Source: an uncultured Fibrobacter sp. (GTDB lineage Bacteria > Fibrobacterota > Fibrobacteria > Fibrobacterales > Fibrobacteraceae). Taken from it: a stretch of DNA of 41,400 bases. The number at the start of each line of letters is the position of its first letter. The stretch's first letter is position 1. This document shows, one piece after another, positions 21,850-29,574 of the stretch. The stretch lies in contig CAMHOW010000017.1 of NCBI GenBank assembly GCA_946186895.1, positions 1-41,400 on the forward strand, written 5' to 3'. The position numbers were made by a program, and so were the translations under genes. The notes under the pieces were generated by a model, which worked only from the letters and a program-made list of their open reading frames with translations, searched no databases and was not told the origin of the DNA.

Positions 21850-21884
21850 CCTAAAACCTACAACCTAAAACCTATAGCCTACCT
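21850..21884 (-). repeat. TAGG-type heptamer array (5 units), right flank of the IVP gene
   Basis: On the plus strand five 7-bp units of form CCTANNN run from 21850 to 21884; read on the minus strand they are NNNTAGG repeats. They are inverted relative to the left array and include the stop codon of the DEAD-box gene. Confidence 0.7.
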
Positions 21885-23270
21885 TCTCCACGCGTACTTG
21901 TCCAGCAAGAACGCAAGCAGCATCTGGTCTTCCTGGACGCTGGCCAGTTCACGCACCAGCGGCAAGAAGCGGCTGATACGCTCGGTAGCCTTCTGGCCAC
22001 CGAAATGGTTCCGCTCCTGTTCCAGGCGAACACGCAGGCGTTCGCTGACGCGCTTGGCAATCTCTTCGTCCGTAGGCACGTCCATCTTTATAAAGTTGAT
22101 GCCAAAGTCAGCGGCGGTCTGCCTTATTTCAATCTCTTCCACAGGAGTGATAAGCGAGATGCAGAGCCCGCTCTTGCCCGCACGGGCGGTACGTCCGCTG
22201 CGGTGCACATAGACTTCGTGGTCGGCAGGGTGGTCGTACACAATCACGTGGGTCACATGGTCCACGTCGATTCCGCGGGCAGCCACGTCGGTACAAATCA
22301 GAATGCGGATCTTCTTGTCGCGGAAAGCGTTCAAGGTCTTTTCACGCATAGACTGAGCCACGTCGCCGCTCAAGGCTCCCACCTGGAAACCATAGCCCGA
22401 AAGCACCTGTTCCAGGTAGCTCACGTCACTCTTCTTGTTACAGAAAATCATGCAGCTGTCTGGATTGTAGTATTCCAGCACCTTGATGGTCATGGAATCT
22501 TTTTCCATCACGTCGCAGGGGTACCAACGGTGTTCCAGGTTGTTGGCAATCACCTTGTCGTAGCTGAGGGAAAGGAATTCGGCGCTGGGCCTCTGGAATT
22601 CACGTGCCAGGCTCTTCACCGTCTGGGGGATGGTGGCACTGAACATGGTGCAAGAAATGGCCTTGGGCAGGTAGCGGCGGATCTTCTGCATGTCGGGGTA
22701 GAAACCCATAGAGAGCATCTCGTCGGCTTCGTCCAGCACCAGGTCGCGAATGTCCAAGAAGTCCACATTGCCACGCTGCACATGGTCCATCAGGCGGCCA
22801 GGGGTTGCGACGATGATGTGCACGCCTTCACGGAGGGCCTTCAGCTGGGGCTCGTAGGCCACGCCGCCAAAGATAGCCACAGATCGGATGCCTGTGCCCT
22901 TGGAAAGCTTCTCGATTTCGTCTTGCACCTGGATGCACAACTCGCGGGTAGGCACAAGAATCAGCGCCTGCGGGTACGGATGGTCACGCACGATGACCTG
23001 CAGAAGGGGCAGCACGTAGGCCCCGGTCTTTCCCGAGCCGGTCTTGGACTGCACCAGCATGTCCCGAGCGGCCAGCATGTAGGGGATGGTCTTGCGTTGA
23101 ACGGGCATCAGCTCCGTCCAGCCATGCTCTCTCAAAATATTCTTCTGTTCGTCAGGAAGCTGGTCGAAGGTGTAGTCGGGCAGCTTGTTCTTGGGTTCGA
23201 TAATCTTGACCGGCGTCAAGAAAGGATTGATTTTTTCCTCTTTTTTCTCTTCAATAACTTCTTCGCTCAT
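21879..23270 (-). CDS. DEAD-box ATP-dependent RNA helicase
   Basis: Start set at 23270 (MSEEVIEEKKEEK) rather than three codons upstream, because a -10 hexamer lies 10 nt before it; product 463 residues. Helicase motifs in order: Q-motif region (YTFDQLPDEQ...GWTELMPVQRKTIPYML), I SKTGSGKTGAYVLP, Ia ALILVPTRELCIQV, Ib VATPGRLMDHV, II LVLDEADEMLSMGF, III MFSATIP, IV CMIFCNKKSDV, V RILICTDVAARGIDVDHV, VI HRSGRTARAGKSG. It unwinds RNA in ribosome assembly, mRNA decay or cold adaptation; which one cannot be told. The C-terminal extension is short (about 75 residues) and lacks the RNA-binding domain of DeaD/CsdA or DbpA, so I give no gene symbol. Confidence 0.92.
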   Translation of the reverse strand: MSEEVIEEKKEEKINPFLTPVKIIEPKNKLPDYTFDQLPDEQKNILREHGWTELMPVQRKTIPYMLAARDMLVQSKTGSGKTGAYVLPLLQVIVRDHPYPQALILVPTRELCIQVQDEIEKLSKGTGIRSVAIFGGVAYEPQLKALREGVHIIVATPGRLMDHVQRGNVDFLDIRDLVLDEADEMLSMGFYPDMQKIRRYLPKAISCTMFSATIPQTVKSLAREFQRPSAEFLSLSYDKVIANNLEHRWYPCDVMEKDSMTIKVLEYYNPDSCMIFCNKKSDVSYLEQVLSGYGFQVGALSGDVAQSMREKTLNAFRDKKIRILICTDVAARGIDVDHVTHVIVYDHPADHEVYVHRSGRTARAGKSGLCISLITPVEEIEIRQTAADFGINFIKMDVPTDEEIAKRVSERLRVRLEQERNHFGGQKATERISRFLPLVRELASVQEDQMLLAFLLDKYAWRR

Positions 23271-23280
23271 AGTGAGCACA

Positions 23281-23286
23281 AATGTA
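23281..23286 (-). promoter_or_regulatory. -10 element for the DEAD-box gene (leaderless)
   Basis: On the minus strand TACATT ends 10 nt before the ATG at 23270; no Shine-Dalgarno sequence is present. Confidence 0.5.
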
Positions 23287-23310
23287 GAATTTTTTAGCCG
23301 AAAAGTTAAT

Positions 23311-23350
23311 CGCTTACGTTTACGTAAGCGCGAGGCGAACCGTGTTCGCC
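23311..23350 (-). terminator. Tandem hairpins downstream of the beta-barrel gene
   Basis: CGCTTACG/CGTAAGCG (23311-23330) and GGCGAAC/GTTCGCC (23334-23350) are two perfect stems in the gap between the barrel gene and the DEAD-box promoter. On the minus strand they are followed by a short CTTTT, so they may end the purU-to-barrel transcript. Confidence 0.5.
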
Positions 23351-23360
23351 GAAGTTTCTA

Positions 23361-24629
23361 TTATAAAATCCAGTGGTATTCCAGACCGAGGCTTATAAAG
23401 CAGTCGATGGTAGACCCGCCGATGGTTGTAGGTTCAGCCGCAGCGTCGGGAGAGGGGTCCGAATAGGTGTCACGCCCTCTGCTAGAAATGCCTGTGCGCA
23501 GGCTTATGCCGTAATGTTTGGCAAACACGAACTGGGAACCAATCCCCACAAGAGCCCCCTTGTAGACCTCTTCAAATTCTACACGCTTCTCGTAGGCGGC
23601 AGAGGGCTTTTTAACGTCGTCCTTCACGTCGATTTCTTCTACAAAGAAGCTGTACTGGAACCCGAGAAACACGAAGGGCGTAATGTCTAGCCACTTGCTT
23701 ATGGGAAATGTCTTGGAAAGGTGAATGCTGAGCCCGATTTCGTGCTGGTAGAAATACCAGTGGTCCAGCTCGTCGTAAGAGGTATCTTTCTCGTCGGTCT
23801 TGACATTGTGCTTGGCCAAGCGGTAGATGATTTCGGCACCGATGAACCCGTACCAGGTACCTCCGGCGTAAAGGCTTAAAAACGGATCGGAATCGTCGAT
23901 GAAGTTCCAGAGGCTCGTGGAGTCCTTGGTGACGCGGTACTTGCGGACCTTGCTGTTGACGTGACTGCTGTACCAGTTGTCGGGAGTCAGCGGGATTTGT
24001 GCCTGTGAATACCCGAGACTCACGCCAATCCAGCCATTGAAATTGGGAGTTTCCTGATAGTATTCGTCGGGCTCCGTGGCCATTTTTTCACGTTCTTTTT
24101 TTGTTAAGCGTCTTTTAGCGGGGTGGTCAAAATAAGACGTTGCTATGTCATCGTAGAGGGCGATGGGGTCGCTGTTGTAGGCCACTGTGCCGGCCACTTT
24201 CGGCATGCTTGAAGTCTCGTCGAACAAGGCCAATTTAACGACGTTATCCGCCTTGGAGACAAACATCACAATCTTGTCTTCCAGGGCCTGGGTCTTCGCA
24301 ATCATGGCGGGGTGTCTTGCCTTCAGGTATTCCGCCTTGGTATTGGGTTCCAGGTTGTAGCCAAGCCAGTTCCCGTAACGGAGCGCCACAGAATCACGTT
24401 CCCATTCACCGAAAATGCGGCATTTAGGGTCACCGATGCTAGAGTTATTCCGCTTCAGCGAAAGGCAGAATTCCTTGGGATCAATGGAGATAGACTTGTC
24501 TACATTCCAAATCAGAATGTCGCCATCTTTCCAGAGGGTGTAATGGGAGTTGAAATAGACGTCCCGGGCACTCGCGACCCCCGCAAGAATTCCAATCAGT
24601 AAGAGGAACAGGGCAAGAGTCCGCTTCAT
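23361..24629 (-). CDS. Probable outer-membrane or periplasmic protein, unknown
   Basis: The 422-residue protein has a Sec signal peptide (MKRTLALFLLLIGILAGVASA). The N-terminal 130 or so residues form a soluble strand-rich part (YFNSHYTLWKDGDILIW, Cys pair CLSL...CRIF). From about residue 200 there are alternating amphipathic strands (GWIGVSLGYSQAQI, FLSLYAGGTWYGFIGAEIIY, HEIGLSIHLSKTFPI, ITPFVFLGFQYSFFV, GALVGIGSQFVFAKHYGISL, CFISLGLEYHWIL), the pattern of a small outer-membrane beta-barrel of 8-10 strands with an aromatic near the end. It overlaps the upstream lipoprotein gene by 4 nt, so the two probably act together in the envelope. I do not recognise a named family. Confidence 0.65.
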   Translation of the reverse strand: MKRTLALFLLLIGILAGVASARDVYFNSHYTLWKDGDILIWNVDKSISIDPKEFCLSLKRNNSSIGDPKCRIFGEWERDSVALRYGNWLGYNLEPNTKAEYLKARHPAMIAKTQALEDKIVMFVSKADNVVKLALFDETSSMPKVAGTVAYNSDPIALYDDIATSYFDHPAKRRLTKKEREKMATEPDEYYQETPNFNGWIGVSLGYSQAQIPLTPDNWYSSHVNSKVRKYRVTKDSTSLWNFIDDSDPFLSLYAGGTWYGFIGAEIIYRLAKHNVKTDEKDTSYDELDHWYFYQHEIGLSIHLSKTFPISKWLDITPFVFLGFQYSFFVEEIDVKDDVKKPSAAYEKRVEFEEVYKGALVGIGSQFVFAKHYGISLRTGISSRGRDTYSDPSPDAAAEPTTIGGSTIDCFISLGLEYHWIL

Positions 24630-25324
24630 AGGCCGGCTCCTTCCACCAGGTGGCTGCGCATGCTTTCGGCGATGCTCTGTACCAGCTGTTCCATGTCTGT
24701 CATGGAAAGGTGGGTTATGGGCCTGTCAATCTGGTCAATACTGTTGAACAGCGCACGCTGTTTCTCGTTATCCCACAGGGTGTACGATACGATAGCCGTC
24801 AGGTTCTTGGAGGTCTTTTTTTCGGGACTCTCGTTGTGGATAAGCGCATAATCGAAGAAATCCTCACGGTTTAGGTCCGTGCCTAAGATGGCCTCGTGGA
24901 TAATCAAGATGCGGGCCGGCGTATTGCCAGTGGAATCCTTCAGAACGATTCCCTGTTCAGGGATTTTCCCCTTGATAAAAATCCGGCTGTCCAGCTGCTG
25001 GCTTTCTTCCGGAGAGGCGTCCATCAGGGAGGCAGGCAGAGCCTTCATTTCGGGGTAGAGCTTCTGCAAATCTTGAACGAGCCATTTGGCACAATCGCCT
25101 GTGACGTGCTTCTGGATTTCTTCGGCAGGAATATTCAGCTTCTTAGCAAACCAGGCGGAACGGTTAAGCACAAAGGCCTTTTCCGCACCGATAACCGCAA
25201 AATCCTTAAAGGGCGGAATGGTGTAGGCAGGGTGACTTTTGGTCCACTGGTAATGCGTGCCGCATCCGGCAAGGATACAAGCGACTATACACCAGAAGAC
25301 AAAAGCCCGAACACCCTTGAACAT
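24626..25324 (-). CDS. Hypothetical lipoprotein
   Basis: The 232-residue protein has a lipoprotein signal with lipobox LAGC (Cys21). The mature part begins with aromatic residues (HYQWTKSHPAYTIPPF) and continues as an alpha/beta domain with a possible buried DSRIFIKGKIPEQGIVLKD strand pair, RILIIHEAILGTDLNREDFF and NLTAIVSYTLWDNEKQRALF. That last piece resembles the strand pattern of periplasmic GNA1162- or LpoB-type lipoproteins, but the match is too weak to name. It lies 10 nt after pyrE and overlaps the barrel-like gene by 4 nt, suggesting an envelope pair appended to the purU-pyrE transcript. Confidence 0.65.
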   Translation of the reverse strand: MFKGVRAFVFWCIVACILAGCGTHYQWTKSHPAYTIPPFKDFAVIGAEKAFVLNRSAWFAKKLNIPAEEIQKHVTGDCAKWLVQDLQKLYPEMKALPASLMDASPEESQQLDSRIFIKGKIPEQGIVLKDSTGNTPARILIIHEAILGTDLNREDFFDYALIHNESPEKKTSKNLTAIVSYTLWDNEKQRALFNSIDQIDRPITHLSMTDMEQLVQSIAESMRSHLVEGAGL

Positions 25325-25334
25325 TTCAACCTAG

Positions 25335-26006
25335 TTAATTTGCGCCCCACTTTTCACGGTAGGCGTAAACCTTGTCCAGAATGCCTTCGGGGGCGTTGAT
25401 AGCCTTGCGGTTCTCTTCGCTTTCGAGGAAGGCGATGATATCGTTGATATTCACGATAGAATAAGCCTGAATCCCATATTCGTCTTGCACGGTCTGAAGG
25501 GCGGACTTGCCGTTTTCAAGCTTTTCCTTGCGGTCCACCGAAATCAAGAGGCCAATCACATTGGCATTCTCGATTTTGGAGAGGGCCTGCATAGTCTCGT
25601 TCACGCTGGTGCCCGCAGTAATCACGTCTTCGATAATTACCACGTTGGTCTTTTCGGCGTACTTGTAACCCACCAGGGAACCGCCTTCGCCGTGGTCCTT
25701 TACTTCTTTGCGATTGTAGGTGAAGGTGAGGTTCTGACCGTACACATCGGAAAGCTTCATGGCGGTGGCGGCGCACAGGGGGATTCCCTTGTAGGCTGGG
25801 CCATAGAGGTTCTGGGCCTTACCATCGAAATGAACCATGAAGGTGCTGGCATAGTATTCGGCCAGCTTGGAAAGGCTTGCACCAGTGCGGAACTCGCCGG
25901 TATTGATGAAATACGGGGTTTCTCGACCGCTCTTGGTGATGAAGTCACCGAACTTGAGGGCTCCAGATTCTACAAGGAAATGAACAAAATTGTCTTTGAC
26001 GTTCAT
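25335..26006 (-). CDS. pyrE: Orotate phosphoribosyltransferase
   Basis: PyrE joins orotate to PRPP to form orotidine monophosphate in pyrimidine synthesis. The 223-residue protein shows GALKFGDFITKSGRETPYFI at the N-terminus (orotate side), LYGPAYKGIPLCAATAMKL, the flexible catalytic loop with FTYNRKEVKDHGEGGSLVG (Lys and His), and the PRPP-binding motif VVIIEDVITAGTSVNET. It is the third gene of a minus-strand unit beginning with purU; gaps of 4 and 10 nt on its two sides argue for co-transcription. Confidence 0.95.
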   Translation of the reverse strand: MNVKDNFVHFLVESGALKFGDFITKSGRETPYFINTGEFRTGASLSKLAEYYASTFMVHFDGKAQNLYGPAYKGIPLCAATAMKLSDVYGQNLTFTYNRKEVKDHGEGGSLVGYKYAEKTNVVIIEDVITAGTSVNETMQALSKIENANVIGLLISVDRKEKLENGKSALQTVQDEYGIQAYSIVNINDIIAFLESEENRKAINAPEGILDKVYAYREKWGAN

Positions 26007-26010
26007 GAAA

Positions 26011-26514
26011 CTATGCCGCTCCCATCAGCATGCCGAAGATGCTGGAAAAGACATTGTAATTTTCGGTAAGGACTTCGATGGCAATAAGCAGGACAAACAC
26101 CACGACGCAAAGTCCGATGTAGAAGTAGAAGGACTTCTTGAATCCCTTGATTTTCAGCTTGAAGATGACCCAGGCAATGACACTGAAGATGGCGCTCAAT
26201 GCCCAAGCCGCAACGGCCCCGAGATTTACTCCCGGAATCTGGTTTATCGCAAAGCTAATGGCGATGCCCGGAATGAAATAGAATACGATACACAGCACGC
26301 AGAGCAGTGCAAAGCCCACATAGTGGGAAAATCCCCGTTCCTTCTGGACAATAATCTGGGGCTGGGTTTCCGAGACGGCAGGCTGTGCTGGTTCGGACGG
26401 TGTTTCTACAGCAGGTTCAGCAACCGTTTCAGCAGGCGTTTCGGCGGGGGCTTCTGCAGCGGTCGCAGGCGTTTCGACCACCTTCTCTTCTTCGTTCTTG
26501 ATTTCTTCGGACAT
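26011..26514 (-). CDS. Membrane protein with Glu/Pro/Ala-rich N-terminus
   Basis: The 167-residue protein has a disordered acidic N-terminal tail of about 55 residues (repeated AETPAET- and VETPSEP-like units) and then three hydrophobic segments: VGFALLCVLCIVFYFIPG, GAVAAWALSAIFSVIAWVIF and FYFYIGLCVVVFVLLIAI. No family is recognised. It sits between purU and pyrE with very short gaps (8 and 4 nt), so it is expressed with nucleotide and one-carbon genes, though no functional link is evident from its sequence. Confidence 0.7.
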   Translation of the reverse strand: MSEEIKNEEEKVVETPATAAEAPAETPAETVAEPAVETPSEPAQPAVSETQPQIIVQKERGFSHYVGFALLCVLCIVFYFIPGIAISFAINQIPGVNLGAVAAWALSAIFSVIAWVIFKLKIKGFKKSFYFYIGLCVVVFVLLIAIEVLTENYNVFSSIFGMLMGAA

Positions 26515-26522
26515 GGTGTCTC

Positions 26523-27368
26523 CTAGAGTATAAATGTTCTTCCCGCATAGACGAACACGCGGTGCTCAAGCCAGAGCTTCAGGGCTGCCGACAGTGTACG
26601 CTTTTCGATGTCCTTACCCAGTTCTACCAGTTCGTCGATGCTGGCTGTTTCGGGCACCCGCTGGATATCCTGGCAGATAATGGGGCCCTGGTCCAGGTCC
26701 TCGGTGGCAAAGTGGGCGGTAGCGCCGATAATCTTCACGCCCTTGTGCCAGGCCTGGTGGTAGGGCTTTGCCCCCTTGAAGGCAGGCAAGAATCCGTGGT
26801 GGATGTTGATGATGCGGTACTTGAATTCTTCGGTAAAGGCTTCGCTCAAAATCTGCATGTAGCGGGCAAGTACCACTGTATCGGTACGGGTCTCGGCGAT
26901 GATTTCGCGGAAACGGTTCTCGGGGATATTCTTGTCCGGGTTGCTGGGCACGTAGTAGAACGGCACTCCGAAGGTTCCGCCCACGGGCCCAAGGTCAGGG
27001 TGGTTACCCACGATGCAGCTGAATTCGCAGGGCAGGTCACCGTCACGCTGTTTCAGAAGCAGGTCATAGAGGCAATGGTCCGTCTTGGACACGAAAATGG
27101 CCACACGTTCCGTCTTGGAGGTGTCAAACAGTTTCCAGTTGAGCTTCAGGTGCCCTTCTAGGGTTTCAAGGTGCTTATAGATTTCCTGAACGTCGTCAGA
27201 TTCCATTTCAAAGACGGCTCGGAGGAAAAAGGTTTCGATATCTTTAGCCGTATGTTGTTGTAAATCAATAATATTAGCGCCAGCCTTGGCCAGGACCTGG
27301 GTAGTACCAGCAATCAGTCCTGTCTGGTCGGGGCAATGAATTTGAAGAATATACTTGTTTTTTGCCAT
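26523..27368 (-). CDS. purU: Formyltetrahydrofolate deformylase
   Basis: PurU hydrolyses 10-formyl-tetrahydrofolate to formate and tetrahydrofolate, balancing one-carbon units and supplying formate to PurT. The 281-residue protein has an N-terminal ACT regulatory domain (ILQIHCPDQTGLIAGTTQVL) and a formyltransferase-fold catalytic domain with VAIFVSKTDHCLYDLL, CIVGNHPDLGPV and the hallmark NIHHGFLPAFKGAKPY...ATAHFATEDLDQGPI supplying the catalytic Asn, His and Asp. It is the first gene of the minus-strand unit and has a -10 seven bases before the ATG, so it is probably leaderless. Confidence 0.95.
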   Translation of the reverse strand: MAKNKYILQIHCPDQTGLIAGTTQVLAKAGANIIDLQQHTAKDIETFFLRAVFEMESDDVQEIYKHLETLEGHLKLNWKLFDTSKTERVAIFVSKTDHCLYDLLLKQRDGDLPCEFSCIVGNHPDLGPVGGTFGVPFYYVPSNPDKNIPENRFREIIAETRTDTVVLARYMQILSEAFTEEFKYRIINIHHGFLPAFKGAKPYHQAWHKGVKIIGATAHFATEDLDQGPIICQDIQRVPETASIDELVELGKDIEKRTLSAALKLWLEHRVFVYAGRTFIL

Positions 27369-27370
27369 GG

Positions 27371-27383
27371 GCTACAATGTAGC
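27371..27383 (-). promoter_or_regulatory. -10 element for purU inside a small palindrome
   Basis: On the minus strand TACATT (27381 down to 27376) ends 7 nt before the purU ATG and there is no ribosome-binding site. The hexamer lies in the palindrome GCTACAATGTAGC, which is followed by T6 on the plus strand, so it also looks like a small hairpin. Confidence 0.5.
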
Positions 27384-27467
27384 TTTTTTATATGGTTTTA
27401 GCATAAAGTGAATGCCATTTGGAATAAAAAAAACTATCATTGTTCCTGTTTTTAACGAGAGGTCCCT

Positions 27468-28565
27468 GTGCTTCGCAAAATTGCCTGTTGTTTAGTCTGC
27501 ATTTCTGCTGTTTATTCCTTTGCCGTACCCAAGTCCTGGGATTCTATTTTCAAGACCAACGAAGAGGGTAGCTATGCCTCGGCAAAAGTCAGCGGCAATG
27601 TTCGTCTAGGAAAATACACCCATTACAAGAACGTCCAGCCGGTGGCCTTCAAGGTCGATAGCGACGGTTTTTCTTTTGCCGTTTCTGGTAACATGACGGT
27701 CCCCGCCGAAGTCATCGAGAGGGGAGATTTCTTTTCGGTATGCAATACTACCAAAGAGGCCTGGATTTCTTATTTTGGTGATGCCGAGACCTACGGCAAG
27801 GAAGACCTGGTCGTACATGTGGCAGGCGTAGATTTGGCCTGTGGAGACGCCCTTTACGCCGTGGGTGACATAAAGATCAAGTTCTTCAACAAGAAGGCTC
27901 AGGATGCTTGGAACAAAAAGTACGAAAAGGGTGAAAAGTACAAGCGTGAACTTTTGGTGAACTTCAGGCGCGAAGAACAGGAACACCGGGCTCTCATCCG
28001 TGACAATTCTAGCCAGATCAAGGATCCCCGCGATGGCCAGGTTTACAGGATTATCAAGATCGAAGGCCGTGAATGGTTTGCCCAGAACGCAAACTACAAT
28101 GTGCCGGGTCATTCCTGGTGCTACGAAGACAAGGACAACTACTGCGTCCGCAGTGGCCGCCTCTATGACTTGGAAGGAGCCCGCAAGGCATGCCCCGAAG
28201 GCTGGCACCTGCCTCGCGACAGGGAATGGCAAGACATGCTGACTGGCCTTACCCAGTGCTATGACGGCGTGGACAAGTGCGGCGAATTCGCAAGCAAGCT
28301 CAAGTCCACCACAGGCTGGCATGGCGGTGGCGGTACAGACGAATACGGCTTTACCGTGTTCTCCTCGGGTTACCGCAAGATGATTGGTTCCAAGACCGTG
28401 CGCTACGAAGACATGGGCGAGTATGCGGGCTTCTGGTCTGCCCAGAACGGCCGCAACGAAACCATCTGGCTTTGGGCTATGGGCCGCATGTCCGATCAGA
28501 TGGTCCGCCAGCTGGTCAGCAACAAGAACAACGCCTACTCCGTGCGTTGCATCAACGGAAATTAA
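27468..28565 (+). CDS. Secreted FISUMP-domain protein
   Basis: The start is GTG at 27468 preceded by AGAGG, giving 365 residues. The N-terminal MLRKIACCLVCISAVYSFA is a Sec signal peptide; it contains several Cys but no good lipobox. The mature N-terminal domain (about 20-175) is unrecognised. The FISUMP domain runs from about residue 180: DPRDGQVYRIIKIEGREWFA, WCYEDKDNYCVRSGRLYDLE, ACPEGWHLPRDREWQDML, STTGWHGGGGTDEYGFTVFS, FWSAQN and AYSVRCINGN. These match the segment order of the larger paralogue at 14804 (WMAENLNY, CPSGWHLPTRAEFETL, FWSSTE, GFSVRCLRD), but the C-terminal variable patch here is not Tyr-rich. The likely location is the cell surface or periplasm; the ligand is unknown. Confidence 0.82.
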   Translation: MLRKIACCLVCISAVYSFAVPKSWDSIFKTNEEGSYASAKVSGNVRLGKYTHYKNVQPVAFKVDSDGFSFAVSGNMTVPAEVIERGDFFSVCNTTKEAWISYFGDAETYGKEDLVVHVAGVDLACGDALYAVGDIKIKFFNKKAQDAWNKKYEKGEKYKRELLVNFRREEQEHRALIRDNSSQIKDPRDGQVYRIIKIEGREWFAQNANYNVPGHSWCYEDKDNYCVRSGRLYDLEGARKACPEGWHLPRDREWQDMLTGLTQCYDGVDKCGEFASKLKSTTGWHGGGGTDEYGFTVFSSGYRKMIGSKTVRYEDMGEYAGFWSAQNGRNETIWLWAMGRMSDQMVRQLVSNKNNAYSVRCINGN

Positions 28566-28573
28566 TTCAATAA

Positions 28574-29161
28574 TTAGACAAGTTCGCCACGAATCACTTC
28601 GACCTGGTCTCCCACCAGGCTGATGATATTCGTGGGGTTGATTTCGATGGGGCCGCAGTCCACCATCATTTCTACGGAATGCTCAAAGGTCTTCCAGATT
28701 TCGTCGGGCTCGTAAATATCCTCTTCGCTAAGCTTTGCCGCCGTACTTAGGATAGGCTTGTCGAAATGCTGGAACAGTTCCGCAAAGAAGGGGTGGGTCG
28801 GCATACGGATACCGATTTCCGGACGCTTTACGTCTAGCCGCCTTGCAATGTGCGGGTCCGCCGGCAAAATAAAGGTGTAAGGCCCGGGGACTCTCGGCTT
28901 CATGATGTTGAATGCGAAATTATCTACGCGGGCATAATCTGTCGCTGCCTTGATGTTCGGTACGATAAGGGCCATGAAAAACTTCTTCATGGGTTTCTTG
29001 AGGGCGTAGAGCTTGTGGATGGCCTTCGGGGACTCGGCATTACAGCCAATAGCGTAGCCAGATTCGGTAGGGTAGAGCACCAGGCCGTCGTCTTCCATGG
29101 CGGCGGCAGCGAGCTTCACGATTCGTGGTTGCGGATTAATAGGATGAACTTCAAAACGCAT
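28574..29161 (-). CDS. yciO: YciO-type Sua5/YrdC-domain protein
   Basis: The 195-residue protein has the Sua5/YciO/YrdC fold: GLVLYPTESGYAIGCNAES, KLYALKKPMKKFFMALIVPN, MKPRVPGPYTFILPAD, EIGIRMPTHPFFAELFQ and PILSTAAKLSEEDI. The opening MRFEVHPINPQPR resembles E. coli YciO more than TsaC (which makes threonylcarbamoyl-AMP for the tRNA t6A modification). YciO proteins have weak or uncertain t6A activity, so the role is not settled. It is the last gene of the exporter-kinase-yraN transcript and converges with the FISUMP gene with an 8-nt gap. Confidence 0.85.
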   Translation of the reverse strand: MRFEVHPINPQPRIVKLAAAAMEDDGLVLYPTESGYAIGCNAESPKAIHKLYALKKPMKKFFMALIVPNIKAATDYARVDNFAFNIMKPRVPGPYTFILPADPHIARRLDVKRPEIGIRMPTHPFFAELFQHFDKPILSTAAKLSEEDIYEPDEIWKTFEHSVEMMVDCGPIEINPTNIISLVGDQVEVIRGELV

Positions 29162-29178
29162 AATGGCGACCTTTCAAT

Positions 29179-29574
29179 CTAGCACTGTGGAATCACCTGG
29201 GAGCCTTCGAAGGCGTTCTTGAAATGCTCGAATTGCATGGGTTTCTGGTATGCCCGTATAGACAGCACATCAAAACGGCAGGGCGTTTCGAACCCTTGCG
29301 GAGCCTTGTCCTTTTGTGTGTACAGAAAGTGACAGGCCGTATTCCAGATTTTACGCTGCTTGAGGGCATTTACACGAACGGCAGGGTTCCCTTGCCCGGT
29401 TGTCCATACGGACTTGACTTCAACGAAAACGACCGTCTTTCCGTCTCGGGCGACAATATCCAATTCGCCACCACGATAGGCGTAGTTCCGGGCAAGAATC
29501 TCGTAGCCTTCACGACACAAGTAAGCGGACGCCTCGGTCTCGATGGCATTTCCCTTCTTGCGATTGCCGTTCAT
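29179..29574 (-). CDS. yraN: UPF0102/YraN family nuclease-like protein
   Basis: The 131-residue protein carries the core of the YraN family, related to Holliday-junction resolvase-type nucleases: GNAIETEASAYLCREGYEIL, then NYAYRGGELDIVARDGKTVV and FVEVKS (the E-x-K active-site pattern). The family function in vivo is unknown. Its ATG overlaps the kinase stop by one base (TAATG), so it is translationally coupled to the kinase; the gene for YciO-type protein follows after 17 nt. In many bacteria yraN sits near rnhB or rplS, so this location is unusual. Confidence 0.85.
   Translation of the reverse strand: MNGNRKKGNAIETEASAYLCREGYEILARNYAYRGGELDIVARDGKTVVFVEVKSVWTTGQGNPAVRVNALKQRKIWNTACHFLYTQKDKAPQGFETPCRFDVLSIRAYQKPMQFEHFKNAFEGSQVIPQC

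Noticed and set aside
25080..25115. TTGGCAC motif as a second sigma-54 promoter
   Set aside because: It lies inside a coding region and lacks GC at the -12 position.
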